DNA of 64,000 bases from contig NZ_JALOCF010000003.1 in the NCBI RefSeq assembly GCF_023227905.1, positions 94,772-158,771 of the forward strand. The letters run 5' to 3'. The stretch is from Methylobacter sp. (GTDB lineage Bacteria > Pseudomonadota > Gammaproteobacteria > Methylococcales > Methylomonadaceae). The position numbers and the translations under genes are program-made. The first letter of the stretch is position 1, and the number at the start of each line of letters is the position of its first letter. The notes beneath the pieces were generated by a model. That model searched no databases, was not told the origin of the DNA, and saw nothing but the letters and a program-made list of their open reading frames with translations. Shown piece after piece: positions 35,393-43,464 of the stretch.

Positions 35393-35427
35393 TAAAAAAC
35401 CCGCTAAGCCTTATGACTTGCAGGTTT
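35393..35427 (-). terminator. Terminator after tRNA-Cys
   Basis: On the minus strand AAACCTGCAAG pairs with CTTAGCGGGTTT (one wobble, one bulged base) and is followed by a T-run. It lies about 34 bases past the tRNA-Cys 3' end. Confidence 0.65.
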
Positions 35428-35460
35428 ATGGACTTCTTTGAGTCTGTTTGAATCCACTAA

Positions 35461-35534
35461 TGGAGGCTGCGGGCGGAATCGAACCGCCGTAGATGGCTTT
35501 GCAGGCCACTGCATAACCATTTTGCTACGCAGCC
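35461..35534 (-). tRNA. tRNA-Cys (GCA)
   Basis: 74 bases with CCA encoded. The acceptor GGCTGCG pairs with CGCAGCC, the discriminator is T, the anticodon stem-loop carries GCA (cctGCAaag), and the T-loop is GGTTCGATTCC. It lies downstream of tRNA-Gly, as in many proteobacteria, but a terminator-like hairpin separates the two. Confidence 0.95.
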
Positions 35535-35548
35535 ATATTTAGTGAAAT

Positions 35549-35578
35549 AAAAAAGCCGCGATAGTTCGCGGCTTTTTT
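35549..35578. terminator. Terminator-like hairpin between tRNA-Gly and tRNA-Cys
   Basis: Perfect 7-bp stem GCCGCGA-ACTA-TCGCGGC on the minus strand followed by TTTTTTATTT. It is a textbook intrinsic terminator but sits between two tRNA genes that would be expected to share a transcript. Confidence 0.75.
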
Positions 35579-35588
35579 TAATATTAAT

Positions 35589-35663
35589 TGGAGCGGGAAA
35601 CGAGATTCGAACTCGCGACCCCAACCTTGGCAAGGTTGTGCTCTACCACTGAGCTATTCCCGC
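35589..35663 (-). tRNA. tRNA-Gly (GCC)
   Basis: 75 bases with CCA encoded. The acceptor GCGGGAA pairs through wobble with TTCCCGC, the D-arm is AGCTCAGTGGTAGAGC, the anticodon is GCC in aaccttGCCaaggtt, and the T-arm is GAGTTCGAATCTC. A consensus promoter lies directly upstream. Confidence 0.95.
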
Positions 35664-35681
35664 GCTTCAATTTATTTGGCC

Positions 35682-35709
35682 ATTATAAGCTCTTTTTAGA
35701 CCTTGTCAA
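35682..35709 (-). promoter_or_regulatory. Sigma-70 promoter of tRNA-Gly
   Basis: Perfect TTGACA (35704-35709) and perfect TATAAT (35682-35687) with a 16-base spacer, about 20 bases before the tRNA-Gly 5' end. It begins only 5 bases past the end of the SH3-like gene. Confidence 0.85.
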
Positions 35710-35713
35710 CTTT

Positions 35714-36199
35714 TTATTGAACATCAATTGATAAAACCCAACCCGAGCTACCTTTACATTCGCCATCTTCAACCTGAACCTTAACGAATGCATTTTTCTT
35801 TCCAGCAAAGTCTTGGAAATCTACGACAGTTACCGCCGTTCCTTGCTTAATACGTCTGCAAGACTCAACCTTGCCTTTCTCTTCATCTTCACTGTCATCA
35901 AATGCTGCAATGGCTCCGGGCACTGCAACCAATTGTATAGGTGATTCAATCTCGTAAGTATTCGGGTTCTTCAAAACATAACGTTGCCCTGCAACAAGAT
36001 TTTTAGGCGCGGGCGTGGAAATAGTACCTGAATCACCACCACTTACCATAATGACAATAAGCAGAAGAACCACACCCCCTAGAGCGCCAAAAAAAACTTT
36101 TGGATTATTTTCTTTTAAGCTCATCATTGATGAAAACAGCTTACCAGCCGTTTCTTTTGCCGTATCTGCTGTATTTTTAGCGTTTTCTTCATTACTCAT
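35714..36199 (-). CDS. Membrane-anchored SH3-like protein
   Basis: Protein of 161 residues with an acidic/Ala-rich cytoplasmic N-terminus, one membrane helix (about 36-54, VFFGALGGVVLLLIVIMV), and an extracytoplasmic domain of about 95 residues. That domain has an SH3-like pattern: GQRYVLKN, then GTAVTVVDF, then AFVKVQV and SSGWVLSIDV. Two Cys (ESCRRI and GECKGS) could form a disulfide. No catalytic motif; a binding or envelope role is likely but unproven. Confidence 0.65.
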   Translation of the reverse strand: MSNEENAKNTADTAKETAGKLFSSMMSLKENNPKVFFGALGGVVLLLIVIMVSGGDSGTISTPAPKNLVAGQRYVLKNPNTYEIESPIQLVAVPGAIAAFDDSEDEEKGKVESCRRIKQGTAVTVVDFQDFAGKKNAFVKVQVEDGECKGSSGWVLSIDVQ

Positions 36200-36452
36200 T
36201 TCGTATCCTCACAATTGTAAATTTTTTATTATTTTCAGGCCCTTGTACGAAGCATACTAACTGATCGCCTCGATAACTCATATACATAAAACAATCCAGT
36301 ACGAGTTGGTGTCCTGAGTTTTATTTAACTGTCCACTTTAAAAGGCCGACAATTCTTCACCAACAATCAACTTGATACATCAACTTACCACGATAAGAAA
36401 ACTTTTCAAGCGCTATATACATATCACATTATATTTCAATAGCGTGCGTTAT

Positions 36453-38039
36453 TTAAATGAAATCGTAACCTTTTTTAGCTTGCAAGGGTATCGGCTTGCT
36501 CTTTTCCGCAACCCGCCGACATTCAAACTGCCAGTAACCCAAGCCGACGTTCTTCCTGTTGCTCAATACAACCGGAAAATCCTCATTATTCATAAACACC
36601 CGAATCACATCATCATCTTTCAACATAAAACTATTGGTAACGACGTAGTTTTTTTCGTATTCCAGTTCTCTCGCGCTATAAAACAGCCCTTTTTGAGAGA
36701 CATCTTTACCCAACTCGTCCAACGGAATATAAGTAACGGCAATGGATTGATGGGCCAATAGCTGCATACCAAAGTTTATCCGGCCGCTTTGCTTATCGAC
36801 AATGACCTTATTAACGATCCCTAGTGAGCGTTTATGTTCAGGACTATCCGCTTTTCTAAAACTGACCAAGCTTCCTACTGACAGAACGCCTGTTTTATTA
36901 AAAATACCCGACAGTAATCTGTCAGATGCCGATTGAACGAGAAACTCCATATCTTTTTCGCCGACGGATTCCAAGGCATTTTGCAGTTCATGAGTTGTTT
37001 CCAAACCTACGGCAATATATCGATCCGTTCTATCGCTAAAAAAAGGCACCCCCTGCAAGTCAACTCCTATCCATCTTTGCTCAAGATAGTCGAGTAACTC
37101 CGCCGAGGGTTTTCCGATGTCATTTTTCAATACATGCATCGAACTAAACCTTGCCTCCACAGCGTTGATCAATTTTTCTTTCTGCTTAAACGCCTTGAAC
37201 AGCTTGGTAAAGTCCAGATACAGCATCAATGACTCGTTTTTGGCGTTTGCTTCAAATTGGTATTGTGGTGGTTTATCTTCATCCATTAAAACAACGCACT
37301 GTATCTGCTGACCGCTCACCGGCTCTTTCTTTAGACCAATCAAAGGCCCTACCGTTTCTATAAAGCTATAAACCAGCAAAATTTCCTTTTGCATCAAACC
37401 GGTCGGATCGGCAAGGCTGAGCAATAGAATCTGTCGATAACATTCTTCAGGACTACTGGCTTTGCTGGGCTGACTTGCATCATTGGGGACTTTGGTCGTA
37501 CTGTTTTTTATTGTCACGCTCAGGCTGTAAAGTGAATGCAAATCTATCCATACCCAGTCTGGGATCGGCATTCCCATAATAAAATGACTGACAACAATAC
37601 TGCTCAGCCCCTTAATGCAGCGTTGGATTGCCAATGCCGCATTCTTCCCTTGAAACCAGCCGACGTCACGCCTGGTTAACTCCTTAAGCACCATCCAATA
37701 GCCTATGGTGAATTCCTTTTCAATCGAAACCAAAATAGTCAAAATTTTCTTGTCATTATCTTCTTTGGGGAACCCCGCTTTAATCAGCCGGGATCGAAGA
37801 TAATCTTCAATGTCATGGACGCTTGAACTTAAAAGCTCCAGCGCGTCCAGCCTTAGCTGAACCTTCATTTCAACGACATTGAAATCTATAAGAAAATCAT
37901 GGAGCAAGCGCGTGGCTAATCCTGGGTTAGCTGTAGGCAATTCAGAGACCCAATGCTGTAGCGCCTTTGCTTCAAATTCTTTTAGGCGCGCGGGATTTTT
38001 TTGTTGCGCTGGAATAACCAGAAAAAAAGAGTTCTTCAC
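36453..38039 (-). CDS. Conserved cytoplasmic protein of unknown function (528 residues)
   Basis: No signal peptide or membrane helix. The first 350 residues are mostly helical (e.g. RLDALELLSSSVHDIEDYLRS). The C-terminal part (about 395-500: SVGSLVSFRKADSPEHKRSLGIVNKVIVDKQ, then INFGMQLLA) has the short-strand, Gly-rich look of a PilZ-like beta barrel, but the RxxxR motif that binds c-di-GMP is not clear. A signalling role is a guess. It stands alone upstream (on its strand) of nothing obviously related. Confidence 0.5.
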   Translation of the reverse strand: MKNSFFLVIPAQQKNPARLKEFEAKALQHWVSELPTANPGLATRLLHDFLIDFNVVEMKVQLRLDALELLSSSVHDIEDYLRSRLIKAGFPKEDNDKKILTILVSIEKEFTIGYWMVLKELTRRDVGWFQGKNAALAIQRCIKGLSSIVVSHFIMGMPIPDWVWIDLHSLYSLSVTIKNSTTKVPNDASQPSKASSPEECYRQILLLSLADPTGLMQKEILLVYSFIETVGPLIGLKKEPVSGQQIQCVVLMDEDKPPQYQFEANAKNESLMLYLDFTKLFKAFKQKEKLINAVEARFSSMHVLKNDIGKPSAELLDYLEQRWIGVDLQGVPFFSDRTDRYIAVGLETTHELQNALESVGEKDMEFLVQSASDRLLSGIFNKTGVLSVGSLVSFRKADSPEHKRSLGIVNKVIVDKQSGRINFGMQLLAHQSIAVTYIPLDELGKDVSQKGLFYSARELEYEKNYVVTNSFMLKDDDVIRVFMNNEDFPVVLSNRKNVGLGYWQFECRRVAEKSKPIPLQAKKGYDFI

Positions 38040-38131
38040 ATATTCACCGAATTGATTTTAATGCTTTACCTTGTCTTGAAAAAAATTTGGATGCCATTAC
38101 CCATCGGTATCTTAATCTATTATTTCAACCA

Positions 38132-38998
38132 TCAAGCCCCACCTTTTCTCATCATCATCCCTTTTGAAGGGTTGTAGCCTATGATTGCCGCCGTCATAAA
38201 CAGGACAAAGGCAGCAAAAGTATAAATAAATGCCTGGCTGTTAAACTGACCGTATAGAGAAAAACGGATCAATTCAACAGCTTGAGAAAATGGATTATAT
38301 TGCGCCAGATTGTAAAGCAGCGCACTGGACTCTTTGATTTTCCATAAAGGATACAGTGCGGTTGACATAAAAAACATCGGGAAAATCACAAAGTTCATCA
38401 CACCGGCAAAATTTTCCAATTGTTTGATAAACGACGACAACAATAAGCCTAAAGCGCCCAGCATTAACCCTGACAATAGCAGTGCCGGCAAAAGCCACAC
38501 ATAACCCAGCCACGGCGCCTGAATATCATAAAGCCAGGCAATCGCTAAAAACACATAGACTTGCAAAACCGATACGCCGGTACCGGCCAATAACTTACTG
38601 AGCAATAAAAACCAGCGCGGCAGCGGACAAACCATCAATATGCGCATACTGCCCATTTCGCGGTCGTAAACCATCGACAATGAACTCTGCATGCCGTTAA
38701 ACAGCTGAATCATGCCGATCAGGCCGGGAGTGATATAAACTTCGTAAAGAATATAGGTTTCGTAAGGTGGAGTGATCGCAAGCCCTAATGCGGCCCTGAA
38801 TCCTGCCGCGAATACGAATAGCCAGACCAGTGGCCTGACCAAAGCGGAAATAAACCGCTCGCGCTGGGTAACAAATCGCCATAATTCACGCCAGATGATG
38901 CCCCACATGGCGCGCCAGTAATGGAGTATTCTCATGCCGGGCTGTCCTGCCCTGCGCCTTTCGGGTAACTGCGAATCCGCTACCGGCCGGTTAGTCAT
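38132..38998 (-). CDS. ABC-2 type permease, PQQ-dependent alcohol system
   Basis: Membrane subunit of 288 residues with six hydrophobic segments after a cytoplasmic start; MRILMVCPLPRWFLLLSKLLAG and GVMNFVIFPMFFMSTALYPLWKI are ABC-2 hallmarks. Its ATG overlaps the ATPase stop (ATGA). The four-gene order (binding protein, beta-propeller, ATPase, permease) is that of ABC systems linked to PQQ alcohol dehydrogenases. Transported substrate unknown. Confidence 0.85.
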   Translation of the reverse strand: MTNRPVADSQLPERRRAGQPGMRILHYWRAMWGIIWRELWRFVTQRERFISALVRPLVWLFVFAAGFRAALGLAITPPYETYILYEVYITPGLIGMIQLFNGMQSSLSMVYDREMGSMRILMVCPLPRWFLLLSKLLAGTGVSVLQVYVFLAIAWLYDIQAPWLGYVWLLPALLLSGLMLGALGLLLSSFIKQLENFAGVMNFVIFPMFFMSTALYPLWKIKESSALLYNLAQYNPFSQAVELIRFSLYGQFNSQAFIYTFAAFVLFMTAAIIGYNPSKGMMMRKGGA

Positions 38999-39735
38999 GC
39001 TGTCTCTCCCTGGGTCAAACTATAAAAAGCGTCTTTAATCGTTGGAGTAGCGGTTACTTTAAGAACCTCATCAACCGTTCCATTGGCTTTGACCTGCCCT
39101 TTGTGCAATACGATTAAATGATCGTCCGGATAAATCTCATCAATCAAATGGCTCGCCCATAAAACCGCCAGTTTTTCCTCGGCGGCCAAGCGATGCACAT
39201 ATTCGACGATGGACAGTCGACTGGGCACATCCAAACCAACGGTAGGCTCATCCAGCAACAGCACCGACGGCTTATGCAATAAGGCCCGGGCAATCTCCAC
39301 GCGCCGCCGGTGTCCGCCATTGAGCTGCCGGACTTTTTCAAAACGCCGGTCGTACATATTCAAACGCTCCAACTCCTGCTGAATCCTTTGATCGGCCTGT
39401 TTTCGCCCCATGCCATGCAAGGAAGTGTGGTAACGCAGGTTTTGCATCACCGACAAATCCATGTCCAGAGTAGTCTGCTGAAAAACCACGCCCAGTCTTG
39501 CCAATGCCGACAACGTTTGCCGCTTGATATCGAAACCGCACAACTCGATACGCCCGTCGCGCGTGTCGTACAAGCGGGTAATCAAGGAAAACAACGTACT
39601 TTTTCCCGCACCGTTAGGACCTAACAAAACCGTGCACTCACCCGGTCGAATCTTAAAATTAACCTTGGACAGTGCTTTTTTACCGCCATAAGAGAAACTC
39701 AAATCCTCAACGGACAACGCTATCGATGAATTCAT
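38995..39735 (-). CDS. ABC ATPase, PQQ-dependent alcohol system
   Basis: ATP-binding subunit of 246 residues. Walker A GPNGAGKST, Q-loop VVFQQTTLD, Walker B VLLLDEPTVGLD and the switch His in WASHLID are present. The signature region reads LNGGHRRRVEIARA rather than LSGGQ, a variant seen in ABC-2 export ATPases. I start at the ATG giving MNSSIALSVEDLSFSYGG (39735), which overlaps the beta-propeller stop; the frame is open 7 codons further upstream. Confidence 0.88.
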   Translation of the reverse strand: MNSSIALSVEDLSFSYGGKKALSKVNFKIRPGECTVLLGPNGAGKSTLFSLITRLYDTRDGRIELCGFDIKRQTLSALARLGVVFQQTTLDMDLSVMQNLRYHTSLHGMGRKQADQRIQQELERLNMYDRRFEKVRQLNGGHRRRVEIARALLHKPSVLLLDEPTVGLDVPSRLSIVEYVHRLAAEEKLAVLWASHLIDEIYPDDHLIVLHKGQVKANGTVDEVLKVTATPTIKDAFYSLTQGETA

Positions 39736-40695
39736 GGTTTGACTGCAACTCCCCAAGGATAGGTGCCCACTCCGACCGATTTAGTCACTGTTTGAGTTTC
39801 AAGGTCAATCAGCGAAATATCGTTGCTAGTGCCGTTAGTGGTGTAAAGGCGTTTTTGGTCCGGAGAAAAAGCCAGATTCCAGACTCGTTGGCCGACCAGC
39901 AGGTATTTTTCAACTTCAAAAGTTTGGGCGTTGACCACCGCAACCCGGTTTGCCGGCCCCAACGCCACATAGCCGTGCTTCCTGTCTTTATCGATCACCA
40001 CACCGACCGGCTGAATTTTATCGCTCGTCACGCCTTGCACTTCGAACTTGATATTTTTGACGATCTGCTTGGTTTTAGCATCCAGAACCATCAAGGTGCC
40101 GGCCATTTCAGGTGACCCACAACTGCTGGCTGTCGGCGGTAAAGCTCAACGCGCGGGGACGCGGATCAACCAACGTGTTTTCGACGATGGCATTGGTTTT
40201 GGTATCGATCCAATGCACCATGTTAGTCGTTTCGGACGCGCTGGCTACCCAGAGGTTATCGGGGCTGACAGTAATACCCTCAGGCTCCACGCCGACCTTA
40301 ATCTGTTTGACGGCCTTTTTACGCTTAATGTCGATGACGGTTACTTGGCTGTCATCTTCGTTAGACACATATAGCCGGTCACCCGCCGGGTTTAGTGCGA
40401 ACGTTTCGGGGTCTTCGCCGGACGGCAGTTTGCCTATTTCCTCGAGTGTCTCGGCATCGATAATCTTGATGGTATTGTCATCACTGGTTGCGACATACAA
40501 AAACTTATTATCGGGGCTGATGGCGATGCCTCTGGGGCGCTGGCCAATTTCCACCGTCTTGATTAACTTGCCGGCGACGGGATCGACAACCGCCAGTGCA
40601 TTATCCTTTTCCAACGTAACGAACACCGTTTCGGCCTGTGCTGTTCCCACCGTAACAACCATTAGAAACAGTCCTAATACATTTTTTCTCATCAT
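39732..40695 (-). pseudogene. PQQ-associated YVTN beta-propeller protein, frameshifted
   Basis: Two abutting frames (40108-40695 and 39732-40106) encode the N- and C-terminal parts of one exported beta-propeller. Part one has a signal peptide (to AQA) and repeats such as IAISPDNKFLYVATSDDNTIKIID; it stops at TGA after QQLWVT. Part two continues with MAGTLMVLDAKT and ends with YPWGVAVKP. Removing one C from the CACC just before the stop, or adding two bases, would restore a continuous repeat. It is either a real mutation, a sequencing error, or a recoding site. Its start overlaps the binding-protein stop. Confidence 0.8.
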
Positions 40696-41891
40696 TATTT
40701 ACTCCATTTACAAGTCGATTCAGGTTGATCATAACCCAAGGTATCGAGTTCGGTTTGGGGATGCAAAAAGCCTTCAATCGGTGCCACGGCAACCATCGAT
40801 CTGGGCGCTGACAGCAACACAGGCTGCCGTAACTGCCCATCCCAGGACCGGAACGACAATGGATTGCCTTTATAGCCTTGCAACGCAAACGCATCGCTTA
40901 GCATATAATCCTTAAGTTTATTTACGTCGTTGGATTTAGTGCGCGTAGCCGCTTCACCGACGGCCCTGACGGCCAGGTAAGCGGCATAATCCTGCTCTTC
41001 CATCCAGCGCCCCGCCTGCTCTTTAAAGCGATTTTGGATCTGCACCGCACCCCATTGCTCATGGGTCCGGTGCCATGACGTAGCGACCAATCCCTGAGTG
41101 CCGATCACCGGCCTTGCATTCCAGGTCCTGTATTCCAGATATTCGCCGAACTGGCCTTGCTCATCGGCTACGACCAGCACATCATAATCATCCACCTGGG
41201 TAAATACCGCCACATCCGATTGCGCCGTGCGCCGCGCATCGTAGGTGTGTTCCCAGGTTTTTTCCTCGACTAATTTCATGCCGAAACGTTTAGCCGCCCG
41301 CTTGATCGCTTCGGCAAACAGACGGTCTTCCTCGGTAGCGCCGATGACTAAAAACCATTTATTCCAGCGTTTTTTCATCATGTATTGCGCCAGCGCATCG
41401 GCGCGCATGGCCCGGTTAGGCAAAATATGCAAAACGTTATTGCGGCATTGCTCATTGCGCAACGCATCGTCGACTGTCGCCGCATCGAGCAACAATTTTT
41501 GCTTTGCGGCGGATAAATCGGCGACTTTATTTAAAGAGTTGGCTGGCAAGTTAACCACAACATACGAAAATTGATTGCCAACCTCTTTATTAAAGGCATC
41601 GGCAACATTGCCATCCAGCGGCACGATGAATTTCTTCAGCACAAACTTCTGCCCGGTAAATTGTCCGGTCGTATTGTTGTCGTCAATCGCAAGCTCCGAC
41701 CCCAAAACGCCCTTGTTTGGAATAAAAGCATCCAGGTTAGACAGCGGCGGCGGGACTTTTTGCTCTTGCGTAAAATAAGCAATATTAATGATCTGTTTAG
41801 CTTCCGCATGAACAAAATTCACGCTAAGCAAATGAATAACAAATAAAATCTTAACTGTTATCTGGAGAGGCTGGGTAATTGGTCGCATCAT
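40695..41891 (-). CDS. Periplasmic binding protein, PQQ-dependent alcohol ABC system
   Basis: Secreted type-1-like binding protein of 398 residues. A signal peptide of about 29 residues is followed by IINIAYFTQEQ, GSELAIDDNNTTG, LAQYMMKKRWNKWFLVIGATEEDRLFAEA and GTQGLVATSWH, all typical of the ABC-binding proteins associated with PQQ alcohol dehydrogenases. First gene of the four-gene unit. In a methanotroph a link to methanol oxidation is plausible but is inference. Confidence 0.85.
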   Translation of the reverse strand: MMRPITQPLQITVKILFVIHLLSVNFVHAEAKQIINIAYFTQEQKVPPPLSNLDAFIPNKGVLGSELAIDDNNTTGQFTGQKFVLKKFIVPLDGNVADAFNKEVGNQFSYVVVNLPANSLNKVADLSAAKQKLLLDAATVDDALRNEQCRNNVLHILPNRAMRADALAQYMMKKRWNKWFLVIGATEEDRLFAEAIKRAAKRFGMKLVEEKTWEHTYDARRTAQSDVAVFTQVDDYDVLVVADEQGQFGEYLEYRTWNARPVIGTQGLVATSWHRTHEQWGAVQIQNRFKEQAGRWMEEQDYAAYLAVRAVGEAATRTKSNDVNKLKDYMLSDAFALQGYKGNPLSFRSWDGQLRQPVLLSAPRSMVAVAPIEGFLHPQTELDTLGYDQPESTCKWSK

Positions 41892-42148
41892 GTCCTAGCA
41901 ATAATAAAACGCACAGACGCTAATTTTAACGGATTCATTAACTTTGTTTAGTTTTTCGATGAAGCCTGCTGAAACCGGGGCCTAAAACCATAAAATAATT
42001 CAGTTTAAAATTGCCCGGCTACCGATAAAATCAGTCCGCTCTGCTTTGACAAGATGCATGCTGATGGCCTGATGCTGTAAACTAGAATATTGACTTCGCT
42101 CGACAAACAGTTCAGCATCAATAAATATAAAAAACAAAGGACATAACA

Positions 42149-42499
42149 ATGGACGCCAGTAAATTACAGCCAAGATCAGACGCCTTTATTACTCCGGCAT
42201 CATCCCTGCGGACAAATGATTTGAAAAGCGATGAATCCGCCATTGAAACCCGGCCGAATAACGATCAGCCCGACAGCTCAAGCGTATCCGGCGAAACTGT
42301 AACGCTATCCGATACGTCCTTAAAACTATCCACATCTTCGCCGGTAAGCAGCAGCGATAGACCTGCACCGATAGAAAATAAGGATCAGGCCCAACAGGCT
42401 CTTAGCCAGCTTATCGCCGACATTCAAAATAACCCGGCTCAGGCACAAGCAGCCCACAGCAACATCTTCGACAGCGCTGTAAAATCATTATTAGGTTAA
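42149..42499 (+). CDS. Ser/Thr-rich small protein of unknown function
   Basis: Cytoplasmic protein of 116 residues without signal peptide. The first 80 residues are polar and probably disordered, containing ETVTLSDTSLKLS. The last 35 residues form an Ala/Gln-rich helix (QALSQLIADIQNNPAQAQAA). This layout resembles small proteins annotated beside flagellar or secretion genes, but I cannot name the family. It is 6 bases upstream of the MOSC gene. Confidence 0.6.
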   Translation: MDASKLQPRSDAFITPASSLRTNDLKSDESAIETRPNNDQPDSSSVSGETVTLSDTSLKLSTSSPVSSSDRPAPIENKDQAQQALSQLIADIQNNPAQAQAAHSNIFDSAVKSLLG

Positions 42500-42505
42500 T
42501 TACTC

Positions 42506-43336
42506 TTGTCAATGACGCACTTTACCTTAAGTGGGATATACATTTATCCCGTAAAATCATTAGCCGGCATTAGCGCAAACAGCTGGCCTGTCACTGAAAA
42601 AGGTTTTCAGCACGATAGAAAGTGGATGATCATCGACAAAGACCGGCAATTCCTCAGCCAGCGTAAATTGCCGAGCATGGCATTAATTAAAACCGCGCTA
42701 ACCGATCACAACCTGATCCTGTCAGCGCCGGGTATGGAAAGTCTTTCTTTACCCCTAGCGCCTGTTGACGGGCAAATCATCAACAGCACCATCTGGGACG
42801 ACCAGTGCGATGCTCGTAGCGTTTCAGCGGAAGCCGACCAATGGCTTAGCGGTTTCTTACATCAGGATTGCCGATTGGTTTACCAGCCCGATGAGATCAT
42901 TCGCCCGGTTAATCCCGTTTACGCCCAACCTGCCGACAAAGTGGCGTTTTCCGACGGCTTTCCTTTCCTGATTATTTCTGAAAACTCGCTGGCCGCATTG
43001 AATCATGACATGCAGCTGAATTTACCGATGATCCGCTTCAGACCCAATCTGGTTATTTCCGGCTGCCCTGCCTACGCAGAAGACAGCTGGCGCGAAATCA
43101 GCATTGGCGCTATCGATTTCAGGCTGCCCAAGCCCTGTTCCCGGTGCTCAGTCCCGGCCATCGACCCTGAAACCGCGCAAACCGGCAAGGAACCGCTGAC
43201 CACCCTCAACCGCACCCGAAAATGGCAAAATAAAGTTTATTTTGGGCAAAACGCTCTCCATAACCAGTGCGGCCAACTGACAATCGGCGATGCCGTACGC
43301 ATCAAAGCCACAGGCGTAAAACAGCCGCCTATCTAG
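42506..43336 (+). CDS. MOSC-domain protein (YcbX-like)
   Basis: Molybdenum-cofactor-sulfurase-like protein of 276 residues: MOSC N-terminal beta barrel (IYIYPVKSLAGISAN, HDRKWMIIDKD) and a MOSC domain with RFRPNLVISG and the conserved Cys in PCSRCSVPAID. Relatives reduce N-hydroxylated compounds; the C-terminal ferredoxin of E. coli YcbX is absent, which is common. The TAG stop codon is part of the terminal repeat of the element at 43333-43420. The start used is the in-frame TTG at 42506 (MSMTHF); the ATG two codons later is equally possible. Confidence 0.82.
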   Translation: MSMTHFTLSGIYIYPVKSLAGISANSWPVTEKGFQHDRKWMIIDKDRQFLSQRKLPSMALIKTALTDHNLILSAPGMESLSLPLAPVDGQIINSTIWDDQCDARSVSAEADQWLSGFLHQDCRLVYQPDEIIRPVNPVYAQPADKVAFSDGFPFLIISENSLAALNHDMQLNLPMIRFRPNLVISGCPAYAEDSWREISIGAIDFRLPKPCSRCSVPAIDPETAQTGKEPLTTLNRTRKWQNKVYFGQNALHNQCGQLTIGDAVRIKATGVKQPPI

Positions 43337-43420
43337 TACTCAGTCAAACTTATAATGTCGAGTGAGAAGCCGCTCCCACAGTTAGATTATCAGCAGACAA
43401 AACAATTGACTGAGTACTAG
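43333..43420. mobile_element. MITE-like element with 15-bp terminal inverted repeats
   Basis: CTAGTACTCAGTCAA at 43333-43347 is a perfect inverted repeat of TTGACTGAGTACTAG at 43406-43420. The 88-base element has no coding capacity. It contains a TATAAT-like sequence and AAGCCGCTCCCACAG, a word common in REP elements. The outer CTAG at both ends may be part of the repeat or a 4-base target duplication. The left end supplies the stop codon of the MOSC gene. Confidence 0.75.
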
Positions 43421-43464
43421 TCTGTTCCGGCGATTAATCGATCGTCATTTATTTAAGAAATTAC

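Noticed and set aside
40112..40915. 267-residue frame on the plus strand
   Set aside because: Antisense to the beta-propeller and binding-protein genes, whose sense frames match known families.
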